Assembly (NCBI RefSeq): GCF_018224015.1
Contig: NZ_JAGPOT010000086.1
Span: 1-33,116 of the forward strand
DNA: 33,116 nt
Source of the DNA: Pseudarthrobacter albicanus
GTDB taxonomy: Bacteria; Actinomycetota; Actinomycetes; Actinomycetales; Micrococcaceae
Direction of reading: 5' to 3'
In this document: piece by piece, positions 17,587 through 25,266 of the stretch
How positions within the stretch are numbered: position 1 is the first letter of the stretch
Layout: the number at the start of each line of letters is the position of its first letter
Program-made: the position numbers and the translations under genes
The notes under the pieces: model-generated
Told to the model about the DNA's origin: nothing
The model's database searches: none
Seen by the model: the letters and a program-made list of their open reading frames with translations, nothing else

Positions 17587-18822
17587 ATGCCTCTCGGCCT
17601 CATTGCGCTCGCCCTCGGCGGGTTCGGGATCGGACTCACCGAGTTCGTCATCATGGGCCTCTTGCCCGAGGTGGCCGCCGACTTCCAGGTCAGCGACGCC
17701 ACGGCCGGGTGGCTGATCTCCGGCTACGCCCTCGCCGTCGTCGTGGGGGCATTCCTGCTCACCGCGGCGGTGACGCGGTTCGAGCGCAAGCCCGTGCTCG
17801 CCGTGCTCATGGTGCTGTTCATCGCCGGCAACCTCGTCTCCGCCCTCGCACCCGACTACTGGACCATGATGGCCGGCCGCATCATTGCCGCGCTGGCGCA
17901 CGGCGCGTTCTTCGGCATCGGGGCCGTGGTGGCGGCCGGCATGGTGGCCCCGGACAAAAAGGCCGGCGCGATCGCCATCATGTTCACGGGACTGACGGCG
18001 GCCAATGTGCTGGGGGTCCCGTTCGGCACCATGCTGGGCCAGGCCGCGGGCTGGCGTTCGACGTTCTGGGCGATCACCGCCATCGGCGTCCTGGCCCTCG
18101 GGGGGATCCTGACGCTTGTGCCCAGGACGGGCTCCGGCCACGCAGCACCCGGCGGGCTCCGCACTGAACTGCGCGCCTTCCGCTCCGGCCAGGTCTGGCT
18201 CTCCATCCTCGTCACCATCCTCGGCTACGGCGGCATGTTCGGCGCCTTCACCTACATCGCCTTCACGCTCACCGAAGTCACCGGCTTCGCCGCCTCCACC
18301 GTGCCGTGGCTGCTGATCCTCTTCGGGGTGGGACTCTTCATCGGCAACACCCTCGGCGGCAAGGCCGCGGACAAAAACGTGGACCGCACCCTGCTCGTGG
18401 TTCTCGCTGCCCTCGTCGTAGTGCTTGTGGCCTTCGCGCTGACCGCCGGCAACCAGCCCATGACCATCGCCTCCATGGTGCTGCTGGGCGGCTTCGGCTT
18501 CGCCACCGTCCCCGGGCTGCAGATGCGCGTGATGAAGTACGCCAACAGCGCCCCCACCCTGGCCTCCGGCGCCAACATCGGCGCCTTCAATGTCGGAAAT
18601 GCCCTCGGCGCCTGGATGGGCGGCGTGACCATCACCGCCGGACTCGGTTACACCTCGCCGATCTGGGCCGGCGCCGGCATCACCCTGCTGGGCCTTGGCG
18701 TGATGGCGTTCGCAGCCGCTCACGCCAAGCGGAACGACGCCGGACGCACCGAAGGTCCCCGACCCACCGACGCCGGCACGGCTGACAGCCAGCAGGACAG
18801 CACCGAACTGCAGCCGGCCTGA
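17587..18822 (+). CDS. MFS transporter, AraJ-like drug/sugar efflux type
   Basis: A 411-aa, 12-helix major facilitator of the DHA1/AraJ group. It starts directly with helix 1 (LIALALGGFGIGLTEFVIMGLLPEVAADFQVSDATAGWLISGYALAVVVGA) with the family GxxEF segment, and has the ANVLGVPFGTMLGQAAGWRSTF motif in helix 5. The C-terminal 35 residues are hydrophilic. GAAGGAG (17573-17579) supports ATG 17587. It is divergent from marR and probably controlled by it; substrate unknown. It converges with iolB, with only 25 bases between stops and no obvious hairpin. Confidence 0.88.
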   Translation: MPLGLIALALGGFGIGLTEFVIMGLLPEVAADFQVSDATAGWLISGYALAVVVGAFLLTAAVTRFERKPVLAVLMVLFIAGNLVSALAPDYWTMMAGRIIAALAHGAFFGIGAVVAAGMVAPDKKAGAIAIMFTGLTAANVLGVPFGTMLGQAAGWRSTFWAITAIGVLALGGILTLVPRTGSGHAAPGGLRTELRAFRSGQVWLSILVTILGYGGMFGAFTYIAFTLTEVTGFAASTVPWLLILFGVGLFIGNTLGGKAADKNVDRTLLVVLAALVVVLVAFALTAGNQPMTIASMVLLGGFGFATVPGLQMRVMKYANSAPTLASGANIGAFNVGNALGAWMGGVTITAGLGYTSPIWAGAGITLLGLGVMAFAAAHAKRNDAGRTEGPRPTDAGTADSQQDSTELQPA

Positions 18823-18847
18823 CTGATGCGGTCGGCCCGCCTCGGGA

Positions 18848-19753
18848 CTAGGACCCCTGGCTGCCGAACGGCAGCCGGGGGTCCACGTCTTTTCCGGCCC
18901 AGGTCTGGCGGATCCAGCCGTGGTGCGGGTCATCGCTGATGAGCCAGTCGCGGACCGGGCCGGGGCCGGCCATGACGTTGAGGTAGTACATGTCATAACC
19001 GGGGGCGGCCATCGCGGGGCCGTGCCAGCCGTAGGGCACCAGCACGACGTCGCCGGTCCGCACCTCGGCCGAGACATCGATGGGCCGCTCATCGGAGGCA
19101 TAGACACGCTGGTAGCCGATCGCGTCGTCCGCGCCCTGGCGTTCCGGCGCTCCGGGGGCTACCCGGGTCTCGAAGTAGTAGATCTCCTCGAGGCTGGTCT
19201 CGCCGTCCTTTTCCTCGTCGTGCTTGTGCGGGGGATAGGAGGACCAGTTCCCGGCCGGGGTGAGGACCTCGCAGACGATGAAGCGGTCTGCTTCGAGGGC
19301 CGCCGGCGTGCCGAAATTGTGGACCTGGCGGGAGCAATTGCCGGCCCCGCGCAGCTCCACCGGCGTCTCCGCGGCGGTGATCAGGCGCGTGGGGTGCGAG
19401 GCCTTCGCCGGGGCGGTGGCAACCGCTACCCGGCCGCCGTCGGCCGAAGCGATGGTCACGGCCGTGCCGGTTCCCGTGTACAGCACATCGCTGGGGCCGC
19501 TGAAGACGCTGTCCCGGCCCGCCAGACGGTACTCCTGGCCGTCCACGGTCGCCGTGAAGGATCCGCTGAGCGGAACCACGATGCGTTCCTCGGCGCCACG
19601 GTCAAGCTCGACGGCGCCGCCCGCGGCCAGCGTGGCCACCTTCAGTCCGGTGTGCGCCCAGCCGTCCACGGCAAGCGTGGAGTCGGAGGTTCCCAATGAA
19701 ATGTCCCAACTGCCTTCGGCGGCGGAACCCAGCGGATAGACCCAGTTGGCCAT
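18848..19753 (-). CDS. iolB: 5-deoxy-glucuronate isomerase
   Basis: Cupin-fold isomerase that converts 5-deoxy-glucuronate to 5-dehydro-2-deoxygluconate, the step between IolD and IolC. The 301-aa protein carries the bicupin pattern with the metal site in WSSYPPHKHDE, the Glu of TSLEEIYYFE, and VLVPYGWHGPAMAAPGYDMYYLNVMAGP. It is the second gene of a minus-strand pair behind gntR (39 bases apart), separate from the main iol operon, so the pathway depends on coordinated expression from at least two promoters. Confidence 0.93.
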   Translation of the reverse strand: MANWVYPLGSAAEGSWDISLGTSDSTLAVDGWAHTGLKVATLAAGGAVELDRGAEERIVVPLSGSFTATVDGQEYRLAGRDSVFSGPSDVLYTGTGTAVTIASADGGRVAVATAPAKASHPTRLITAAETPVELRGAGNCSRQVHNFGTPAALEADRFIVCEVLTPAGNWSSYPPHKHDEEKDGETSLEEIYYFETRVAPGAPERQGADDAIGYQRVYASDERPIDVSAEVRTGDVVLVPYGWHGPAMAAPGYDMYYLNVMAGPGPVRDWLISDDPHHGWIRQTWAGKDVDPRLPFGSQGS

Positions 19754-19792
19754 AGATTTTCTCTTTCGGTATGTGTGCCCGGGCGCCGGAGC

Positions 19793-20533
19793 TTAGCGTT
19801 GGACCAGCGTCATTTCGAAGCTGTAGGAATCTGCCCGGTAGACATGGTGGCCTGTTTCCACCATGCGGCCCGTGTCATCGACGGCCGTGCGCTCCATGGT
19901 CACCAGGGCGGAACCGGGAGCAGCCTCCAGCAGCGGCGCCTGGTAATTGTTGGCGATCATGGCGCCGATCCTCTGGGATGCCAGCCGGAAGTTCACCCCT
20001 CCATTGCGGAGGATCGCGTAGAGGCCTTGGGAGCCGAGGACAACTTCATCGATGGTGGTGATGTCGTCGCGGACCCAGTTCTCCATCAGTGCGAGCGGTT
20101 TGCCGCCGACCTTCCGGAGCCGGGTGAAGTGGTAAACCTTGGCGCCGGCCGGAAGCTGGAGTGCCTCCCGGGTGGCGGCGTCGGCCTCAATGTGGGAAAA
20201 GCTCAGCACCTCGGTGGTGGGCTTGCTGCCGTTATTGGTGAGGTCGTCGTACAGGCTGGAGAGTTCCAGCGGGCGCCGCACCTGGCTGGAAACCACCTGG
20301 GTTCCGACCCCGCGCTTGCGCACAAGGAGTCCGGAACGGACGAGTTCGTCCATGGCCTTGCGCATGGTGGGACGTGAAAGGTTCAGCTGGGCGGCGAGAT
20401 CGATTTCGTTTTCCAGCCGGCTGCCGGGTTCCAGCAGCCCCGTGTGGATGGCCGCCTCGATGCCCTGCACCACCTGGTGGTAGAGGGGAACGGGTGACGA
20501 GCGGTCGATGCTGAGATTGAGTTGCGTCGCCAT
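19793..20533 (-). CDS. GntR-family (HutC/UTRA) regulator, probable inositol regulator
   Basis: A 246-aa regulator with an N-terminal GntR winged helix (PLYHQVVQGIEAAIHTGLLEPGSRLENEIDLAAQLNLSRPTMRKAMDELVRSGLLVRKRGVGT, about residues 15-75) and a C-terminal UTRA ligand domain (ELSSLYDDLTNNG to the end). It is co-transcribed with iolB and lies beside the ABC transporter. TGTC-N2-GACA-like sites lie before its own gene, iolC, the tautomerase and the ABC operon. Inference: it is the local inositol-responsive regulator, functionally comparable to IolR; the effector is unknown. Confidence 0.92.
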   Translation of the reverse strand: MATQLNLSIDRSSPVPLYHQVVQGIEAAIHTGLLEPGSRLENEIDLAAQLNLSRPTMRKAMDELVRSGLLVRKRGVGTQVVSSQVRRPLELSSLYDDLTNNGSKPTTEVLSFSHIEADAATREALQLPAGAKVYHFTRLRKVGGKPLALMENWVRDDITTIDEVVLGSQGLYAILRNGGVNFRLASQRIGAMIANNYQAPLLEAAPGSALVTMERTAVDDTGRMVETGHHVYRADSYSFEMTLVQR

Positions 20534-20585
20534 TGAGTGCTCCCTTGTGCCGCGCGGTGTCCGATAGTGCCGGATCCTCCGCGTA

Positions 20586-20613
20586 TGTCAGGCTATGTTC
20601 GCTTGATAGGACA
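20586..20613 (-). promoter_or_regulatory. Two degenerate GntR-type operators upstream of gntR-iolB
   Basis: TGTCAGGCTA (20586-20595) and TGATAGGACA (20604-20613) each match TGTCAGGACA at 8 of 10 positions and are 18 bp apart. They lie 50-80 bp before the gntR start and suggest autoregulation. No convincing -35/-10 pair could be assigned. Confidence 0.5.
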
Positions 20614-20718
20614 TACTGCCTTTTCTTTGATACTAGCAGGACGATTTGGGGGATCCAAGGGGCGGGAGGTTCCTTGCCGGCGGCCTCAGGGACTGCATAC
20701 CGCAAGCTCAATCAATGA

Positions 20719-20784
20719 ACATTAGGTCTAAACATCCTAATGTCAGGACAAACTGTTGACAATTGTGAGCCGAGTCACCATGAT
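20719..20784 (+). promoter_or_regulatory. ABC transporter promoter and operator region
   Basis: TGTCAGGACA (20741-20750), 5 bp, then consensus TTGACA (20756-20761), 17 bp, then CATGAT (20779-20784). The block 20741-20761 is nearly identical to that before iolC. Immediately upstream is a separate 8-bp inverted repeat (ACATTAGG 20719-20726, CCTAATGT 20736-20743) overlapping the operator by 3 bases. The rest of the 320-bp gap 20534-20853 holds the gntR control region (20586-20613) and a roughly 60-base leader; I see no gene in it. Confidence 0.68.
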
Positions 20785-20853
20785 CTCTATAGGGGGCTAA
20801 CGGAATGCAGCGAAGAGGCTGCCCTCCGGCCCCGAAATCAAAGGAGATTTATC

Positions 20854-21849
20854 GTGACGAAGTTCTCTTGGCGGAAGGCAGCCCTGGTGGCGGCGGTTGT
20901 CCCCATGCTCGGCCTTAGTGCCTGCTCCACCACAGGCGGGAAGCCGGCAGACTCGGGGAATGCCGCCGGCGGTGGCCAGGCAGTCAGCACCCCGCGGCTC
21001 AAAGTCGCACTCATCACCCACGCAGCACCGGGCGACACGTTCTGGGACATTGTCCGGAAGGGTGCGCAGGAAGCCGCTGCGAAGGACAATGTTGAGCTGC
21101 TTTACACCTCGGATCCCGAAGGCGGCCGGCAGGCGCAGCTCATCCAGCAGGCCGTGGACCAGAAAGTCGACGGCATTGCCGTCACGCTGGCGAAGCCTGA
21201 TGCGCTCAAGGATGCACTCAAGAAGGCAACTGACGCAGGCATTCCCATAGTCAGCCTCAACGCCGGTGAGTCCGTATCCGCACAGCTGGGCGCGTTCACC
21301 CACTTCGGATCCAACGAAAAGCTTGCCGGTGCCGCCGTTGGCGAGAAGCTCGCCTCGCTGGGCCTCAAGCATCCCATCTGCGTTATCCAGGAACAGGGCC
21401 ACGTGGGCTTGGAAGCGCGGTGCGCCGGCGTCAAGGATAAAGTGCCTGCCACCGAAATCCTGTACGTCACCGGCACTGATATGACCCAGGTTTCCTCCAC
21501 TGTGACAGCCAAACTGCAGGCAACAGCCGACGCTGATGCCATCATCGGTCTGGGCGCCCCCTACACACTGACCATCCTCAAGGCCGTCGCGTCGGCCAAC
21601 AGCAAGGTCAAGGTGGCCTCCTTCGATATGAACGCCGAACTGGCGCAGAAAATCGTGGACGGCGACGTCATCTTCACCGTGGACCAGCAGCCGTGGCTCC
21701 AGGGCTACAGCGCCATTGATTCCATCTGGCAGACCAAGCGCGGCGGGTTCAAAATCGGCGGCGGGCAGCCCGTGCTGACCGGACCCACCATCGTTGACAA
21801 GGCAGCGGCAACAGATGCCCTCAAGTTCGCCCAGCAGGGCGTCCGCTAA
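20854..21849 (+). CDS. ABC sugar/inositol transporter substrate-binding lipoprotein
   Basis: A 331-aa periplasmic-binding-protein-like lipoprotein of the ribose/inositol (RbsB-like) type 1 class. A short basic N-terminus and hydrophobic helix lead to the lipobox GLSAC, with the lipidated Cys at about residue 24. The mature part starts LKVALITHAAPGDTFWDIVRKGAQEAA and contains the hinge-type segment VDGIAVTLAKPDALKDAL and DQQPWLQGYSAIDS. GTG 20854 is chosen because AAAGGAG (20840-20846) precedes it. It is first of a three-gene importer operon and carries the GntR operator, so myo-inositol or a related polyol is the likely cargo (inference). Confidence 0.88.
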   Translation: MTKFSWRKAALVAAVVPMLGLSACSTTGGKPADSGNAAGGGQAVSTPRLKVALITHAAPGDTFWDIVRKGAQEAAAKDNVELLYTSDPEGGRQAQLIQQAVDQKVDGIAVTLAKPDALKDALKKATDAGIPIVSLNAGESVSAQLGAFTHFGSNEKLAGAAVGEKLASLGLKHPICVIQEQGHVGLEARCAGVKDKVPATEILYVTGTDMTQVSSTVTAKLQATADADAIIGLGAPYTLTILKAVASANSKVKVASFDMNAELAQKIVDGDVIFTVDQQPWLQGYSAIDSIWQTKRGGFKIGGGQPVLTGPTIVDKAAATDALKFAQQGVR

Positions 21850-21861
21850 GCAGTTTTTTCA

Positions 21862-21890
21862 GCCTGGCCCGGGCATGTCCCGGGCCAGGC
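21862..21890 (+). promoter_or_regulatory. Strong intercistronic hairpin between binding-protein and permease genes
   Basis: GCCTGGCCCGGG (21862-21873) pairs perfectly with 21879-21890 around CATGT. No T tract follows; the permease ribosome site (AAGGAGA) comes 3 bases later. A run of six T lies upstream instead. It is better read as an RNA-stabilising or partial-attenuation element that raises binding protein over permease than as a full terminator. Confidence 0.75.
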
Positions 21891-21906
21891 GCTAAGGAGA
21901 ATGACC

Positions 21907-22950
21907 ATGACCCAAACACTCACCAAGCCCCTGGCCGGCGATGAACGCGTGGGAACGCGCAACCCGCTCCAGAAACTGCTGGGCCGCCCCGAAGTCGGCG
22001 CGCTCGTTGGCGCGATCGTGCTGTTCGTCTTTTTCGCCATTGTTTCGCAGACCTTCATCCAGCCGAACGCCTTCGCCACCGTGCTCTACGGCAGTTCCAC
22101 CATCGGCATCATGGCGGTGGGTGTTTCACTGCTGATGATCGGCGGCGAGTTCGACCTCTCCACCGGTGTGGCAGTGATCAGTTCGGCCCTGACAGCCTCC
22201 CTGTTCAGCTGGTACTTCACCACCAACGTCTGGGTCGGGGTGCTGCTGGCGCTGGCGGTCTCGCTGACGATCGGCTTCATCAACGGCTGGATCCTGATCA
22301 AGACCAAACTGCCCAGCTTCATCGTGACGCTGGCAAGTTTCCTGATGCTGACGGGCCTGAACCTTGGCCTGACCCGCCTCATCGGCGGCTCGGTCTCCTC
22401 GCCGTCGATTTCCACCATGGACGGCTTCAAATCGGCGCAGGCCGTTTTCGCCTCCTCGGTCAACATCGGCGGCGTCGAGGTCAAGAACACCGTGTTCACC
22501 TGGATCATCCTGGTGGCCGTGGCCTCGTGGGTCCTGCTCCGGACCAAGGTGGGGAACTGGATCTTCGCGGCGGGCGGCGACGCCAACGCGGCCCGGGCCG
22601 TGGGCGTTCCGGTGACCAAGACCAAGATCGGGCTGTTCATGGCCGTCGGCTTCTGTGGCTGGATCCTGGGCATGCACAACCTGTTCGCGTTCGACGCCGT
22701 GCAGTCCGGCGAAGGTGTCGGCAATGAATTCCTCTACATCATCGCCGCCGTCATCGGCGGCTGCCTGCTCACCGGCGGCTATGGTTCGGCGGTGGGCGGG
22801 GCGATCGGCGCCTTCATCTTCGGCATGGCCAACAAGGGCATTGTGTACGCCCAGTGGAACCCGGACTGGTTCAAGTTCTTCCTGGGCCTGATGCTGCTGC
22901 TGGCCACCATAGTCAACCTGATCGTCAAGCGCCGCGCGGAACTCAAGTAA
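21907..22950 (+). CDS. ABC sugar transporter permease (RbsC-like)
   Basis: A 347-aa integral membrane permease of the ribose/xylose/inositol branch (BPD_transp_2). About ten hydrophobic segments are visible from residue 30 on, with conserved pieces IGIMAVGVSLLMIGGEFDLSTG, LPSFIVTLASFLMLTGLNLGLTR, GNWIFAAGGDANAARAVGVPV and IIAAVIGGCLLTGGYGSAVGGAIGA. AAGGAGA ends at 21900, so ATG 21907 (6-base spacing) is preferred over ATG 21901, which abuts it. Twelve bases separate it from the ATPase gene. Confidence 0.92.
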   Translation: MTQTLTKPLAGDERVGTRNPLQKLLGRPEVGALVGAIVLFVFFAIVSQTFIQPNAFATVLYGSSTIGIMAVGVSLLMIGGEFDLSTGVAVISSALTASLFSWYFTTNVWVGVLLALAVSLTIGFINGWILIKTKLPSFIVTLASFLMLTGLNLGLTRLIGGSVSSPSISTMDGFKSAQAVFASSVNIGGVEVKNTVFTWIILVAVASWVLLRTKVGNWIFAAGGDANAARAVGVPVTKTKIGLFMAVGFCGWILGMHNLFAFDAVQSGEGVGNEFLYIIAAVIGGCLLTGGYGSAVGGAIGAFIFGMANKGIVYAQWNPDWFKFFLGLMLLLATIVNLIVKRRAELK

Positions 22951-22962
22951 GGGGCTGTACCC

Positions 22963-23871
22963 ATGAACGCCAAACAGATAGACCAGCAAACGCTGCTCAA
23001 GGATGAAAAAGACCCGCTGACCCACACACCCGTTCACCTGCTCTCCCTGGACAACGTCGGCAAGCACTACGGCAACATCGTGGCCCTCACCGACGTCACC
23101 ATGGCCGTGGACAACGGCCGCGTGACCTGCGTCCTGGGCGACAACGGCGCCGGCAAGTCCACGCTGATCAAGATCATCGCCGGCCTGCACCAGCACGACG
23201 CGGGCGTCTTCAAGATCCTGGGCGAGGAGCGGAAACTCAACAGCCCCCGCGAGGCGCTGGATTCCGGCATTGCCACGGTCTATCAGGACCTCGCCGTGGT
23301 CCCCCTCATGCCGATCTGGCGCAATTTCTTCCTTGGCTCGGAAATCACTGTTGGCTGGGGCCCGTTCAAGCGCATGGATGTCCAGACGATGAAGGACATC
23401 ACCAAAAAGGAACTGGCCGACATGGGCATCGACCTCCGCGACGTGGAACAGCCCATAGGCCAGCTGTCCGGCGGCGAGCGCCAGTGTGTGGCCATCGCCC
23501 GTGCAGTGCACTTCGGCGCGAAGGTCCTGATCCTGGACGAACCCACCGCAGCGCTCGGCGTGAAGCAGTCCGGCGTGGTGCTGCGTTACATCCTGCAGGC
23601 CCGCGACCGCGGGCTCGGCGTCGTCTTCATCACGCACAACCCGCACCACGCCTTCCCCGTCGGCGACCGGTTCCTGCTGCTCAAGCGCGGCAAATCGATC
23701 GGCTACTACGAGAAGAAGGGCATCACCATCGAAGAACTGACGGCGCAGATGGCCGGCGGCGCCGAACTGGCAGAACTGGCCCACGAACTCGAAGAGCTCG
23801 GCGGCCACGGGGACGTGGTCAAGGAAGTCCAGGCGGAAGTGGCCGGCACAAGCGGCCACCTCCCCGCCTAG
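22963..23871 (+). CDS. ABC sugar transporter ATP-binding protein, single-domain
   Basis: A 302-aa ATPase energising the preceding permease. Walker [10 protein letters not shown] (about residue 59), Q-loop VYQD, signature LSGGERQ (about 168), Walker [12 protein letters not shown] (about 187) and the switch His in [10 protein letters not shown] are all intact. Sugar ABC ATPases of the RbsA type usually have two fused domains (about 500 aa); this one has a single nucleotide-binding domain and would act as a homodimer. A C-terminal acidic, Ala/Glu-rich tail of about 45 residues follows the ATPase domain. Confidence 0.92.
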   Translation: MNAKQIDQQTLLKDEKDPLTHTPVHLLSLDNVGKHYGNIVALTDVTMAVDNGRVTCVLGDNGAGKSTLIKIIAGLHQHDAGVFKILGEERKLNSPREALDSGIATVYQDLAVVPLMPIWRNFFLGSEITVGWGPFKRMDVQTMKDITKKELADMGIDLRDVEQPIGQLSGGERQCVAIARAVHFGAKVLILDEPTAALGVKQSGVVLRYILQARDRGLGVVFITHNPHHAFPVGDRFLLLKRGKSIGYYEKKGITIEELTAQMAGGAELAELAHELEELGGHGDVVKEVQAEVAGTSGHLPA

Positions 23872-23888
23872 TCCATGTCCCGGAAACC

Positions 23889-23922
23889 CCCGGCTGATGG
23901 CCAACGCCACCGGCCGGGATTT
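23889..23922 (+). terminator. Possible terminator after the ABC operon
   Basis: CCCGGC (23889-23894) pairs with GCCGGG (23913-23918) around an 18-nt loop, and ATTTT follows. It lies 17 bases past the ATPase stop. Confidence 0.45.
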
Positions 23923-23971
23923 TCCATTGCGCCGGCGATTCACCGAATCCCTCCAGGCACACACCTACCAG

Positions 23972-24107
23972 GTGATTGCCGCCGTCGCGTCTCGCTCGCT
24001 GAAGCGTTCGCGGGCCTTTGCCGACACCGCCGCAACCCTGATGTCAGGCCGGCTCTTCAACATGCCCGGCGATTCAGCGTCCGCTTTGCGGACGGCAGGG
24101 AGATTCG
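23972..24107 (+). pseudogene. Possible remnant of a Gfo/Idh/MocA oxidoreductase gene
   Basis: Between the ABC operon and the convergent lacI gene, the plus strand at 23972-24049 reads VIAAVASRSLKRSRAFADTA, resembling the Rossmann beta-2 region of Gfo/Idh proteins (AVASR..ERARAFA). In another frame 24073-24126 reads FSVRFADGREIRYDEPAG, similar to C-terminal strands of such proteins. The pieces are adjacent, in different frames, and lack the EKP core. This fits an internal deletion plus frameshift, but the matches are short and could be chance. Confidence 0.3.
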
Positions 24108-25124
24108 CTACGACGAGCCGGCAGGGGCCGCGGTGGTGCCGCCGATTTCCAGGAACGGAGGCACCAGCAAGTGTTCGGCCGCGCCACCGCCCAGCCGGGC
24201 GGCAGCCGCGCGAACGGCAGCCGCCGCCAGCTCCGGGCCGTTTTGGCCGATCGACGTCAGGTTGATGTGCTCAAGCCGTGCCAGCCGGGAGTTGTCGTAA
24301 CCCACCACGGAGATGTCCCTCGGGACGCTTAGCCCGGCCTTGCCAAGCACATCCAGCACGCCCAGCGCGCAGCGGTCGTTGAAGACGACGACGGCGCTGG
24401 GGCGTGCGGCGCAGCCGGGCCGTCCGGCCGCGTCGAGCAGCTCGCGGGCGGCCCTAGAGCCGTCGGCCTCGGTGTTGCCGCCCGTGAAGACCGAGGCACC
24501 CGCAGCGAGCCCGGTATCCGCCATGTGGCTGAAGTAGGATTGGCGGCGTGCGGCGGACCCGACGGCGGTCCCGCCGTCGATATGGGCTATCCGGGAGTGC
24601 CCCAGCCCGCGAAGGTGGTCCATCGCGAGCCTGATTCCCGCGTCCTCGTCGCTGGAGACACTGCCGGCGGCGTCGCCGCGAACCGGGCGGAGCATGGAAA
24701 TCACCGGAAGTGGCAGCTGCGCAAGCCCTGCCGCCGGCGTCGAGGGGGCGATCAGGACCAGGGCCTCCGCGCCAAGGTCCAGCAGGGATTCAACGGCCCG
24801 CTGCTCGCTGCGCCGCGGACCCGCCGCGCTCAGGGTCACGCCGTAGCCGGCCGCCTCGCCGGCCTCGTAGAGTAATTCAACGAGCTCGGCATGGTAGGGC
24901 TCGGTCACGTTGAAAACCACGCCAAGCAGGCGGGAGCGGGTGCTGCGCAGCAGCCTGGCCCGCGTATCCGGACGGTAACCGAGTTCCCGGGCGGTATTGA
25001 GGACCCTCTCTCGCGTGGCCAGGCTGGCGCCGACCGCCCCACGGATCACGATCGAAACCAGCGCCTTTGAGACCCCAGCGGCCGCCGCGACGTCCGCCAT
25101 GGTGGGGCGGGGGCTCGCTGTCAT
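24108..25124 (-). CDS. LacI-family transcriptional regulator (module 1)
   Basis: A 338-aa repressor. The N-terminal LacI helix-turn-helix and hinge are visible as PTMADVAAAAGVSKALVSIVIRGAVGASLATRERVLNTARELGYRPDTRARLLRS, followed by a periplasmic-binding-like sensor domain (LLGVVFNVTEPYHAELVELLYEAG, RIAHIDGG, PSAVVVFNDRCALGVLDVL, VVGYDNSRLARL). It is divergent from a Gfo/Idh-hydroxypyruvate-isomerase-like operon; two copies of CTAGATCGATCTAG in the 142-bp gap are its probable operators. AGGAGA supports the ATG at 25124. The ligand is unknown, likely a sugar or polyol. Confidence 0.93.
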   Translation of the reverse strand: MTASPRPTMADVAAAAGVSKALVSIVIRGAVGASLATRERVLNTARELGYRPDTRARLLRSTRSRLLGVVFNVTEPYHAELVELLYEAGEAAGYGVTLSAAGPRRSEQRAVESLLDLGAEALVLIAPSTPAAGLAQLPLPVISMLRPVRGDAAGSVSSDEDAGIRLAMDHLRGLGHSRIAHIDGGTAVGSAARRQSYFSHMADTGLAAGASVFTGGNTEADGSRAARELLDAAGRPGCAARPSAVVVFNDRCALGVLDVLGKAGLSVPRDISVVGYDNSRLARLEHINLTSIGQNGPELAAAAVRAAAARLGGGAAEHLLVPPFLEIGGTTAAPAGSS

Positions 25125-25165
25125 GGGGTCTCCTGAGTCGTGCGGAAGGTACGGACCCCAGTCTA

Positions 25166-25179
25166 CTAGATCGATCTAG
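25166..25179. promoter_or_regulatory. LacI module 1 operator, copy proximal to lacI
   Basis: CTAGATCGATCTAG is a perfect 14-bp palindrome with the central CG typical of LacI-family operators. It lies 42 bp before the lacI start and 57 bp (centre to centre) from a second copy. Confidence 0.8.
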
Positions 25180-25217
25180 ATTTTCCGCCGATGCTGTGCG
25201 AAACTCATTAGCAGCAC

Positions 25218-25241
25218 ATCTTCTAGATCGATCTAGAAGAT
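25218..25241. promoter_or_regulatory. LacI module 1 operator, copy proximal to the dehydrogenase
   Basis: A perfect 24-bp palindrome centred on CTAGATCGATCTAG (25223-25236), extended by ATCTT/AAGAT on each side. It ends 25 bp before the ATG at 25267, consistent with repression of the dehydrogenase operon. Two copies 57 bp apart could permit looping. Confidence 0.85.
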
Positions 25242-25266
25242 TTCAGCACGAGGAAAGGACGGGCCC

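Noticed and set aside
24042..24051. TGTCAGGCCG resembles the GntR-type operator
   Set aside because: Only the left half-site matches, no promoter or start codon follows, and it lies before the end of a convergent gene.
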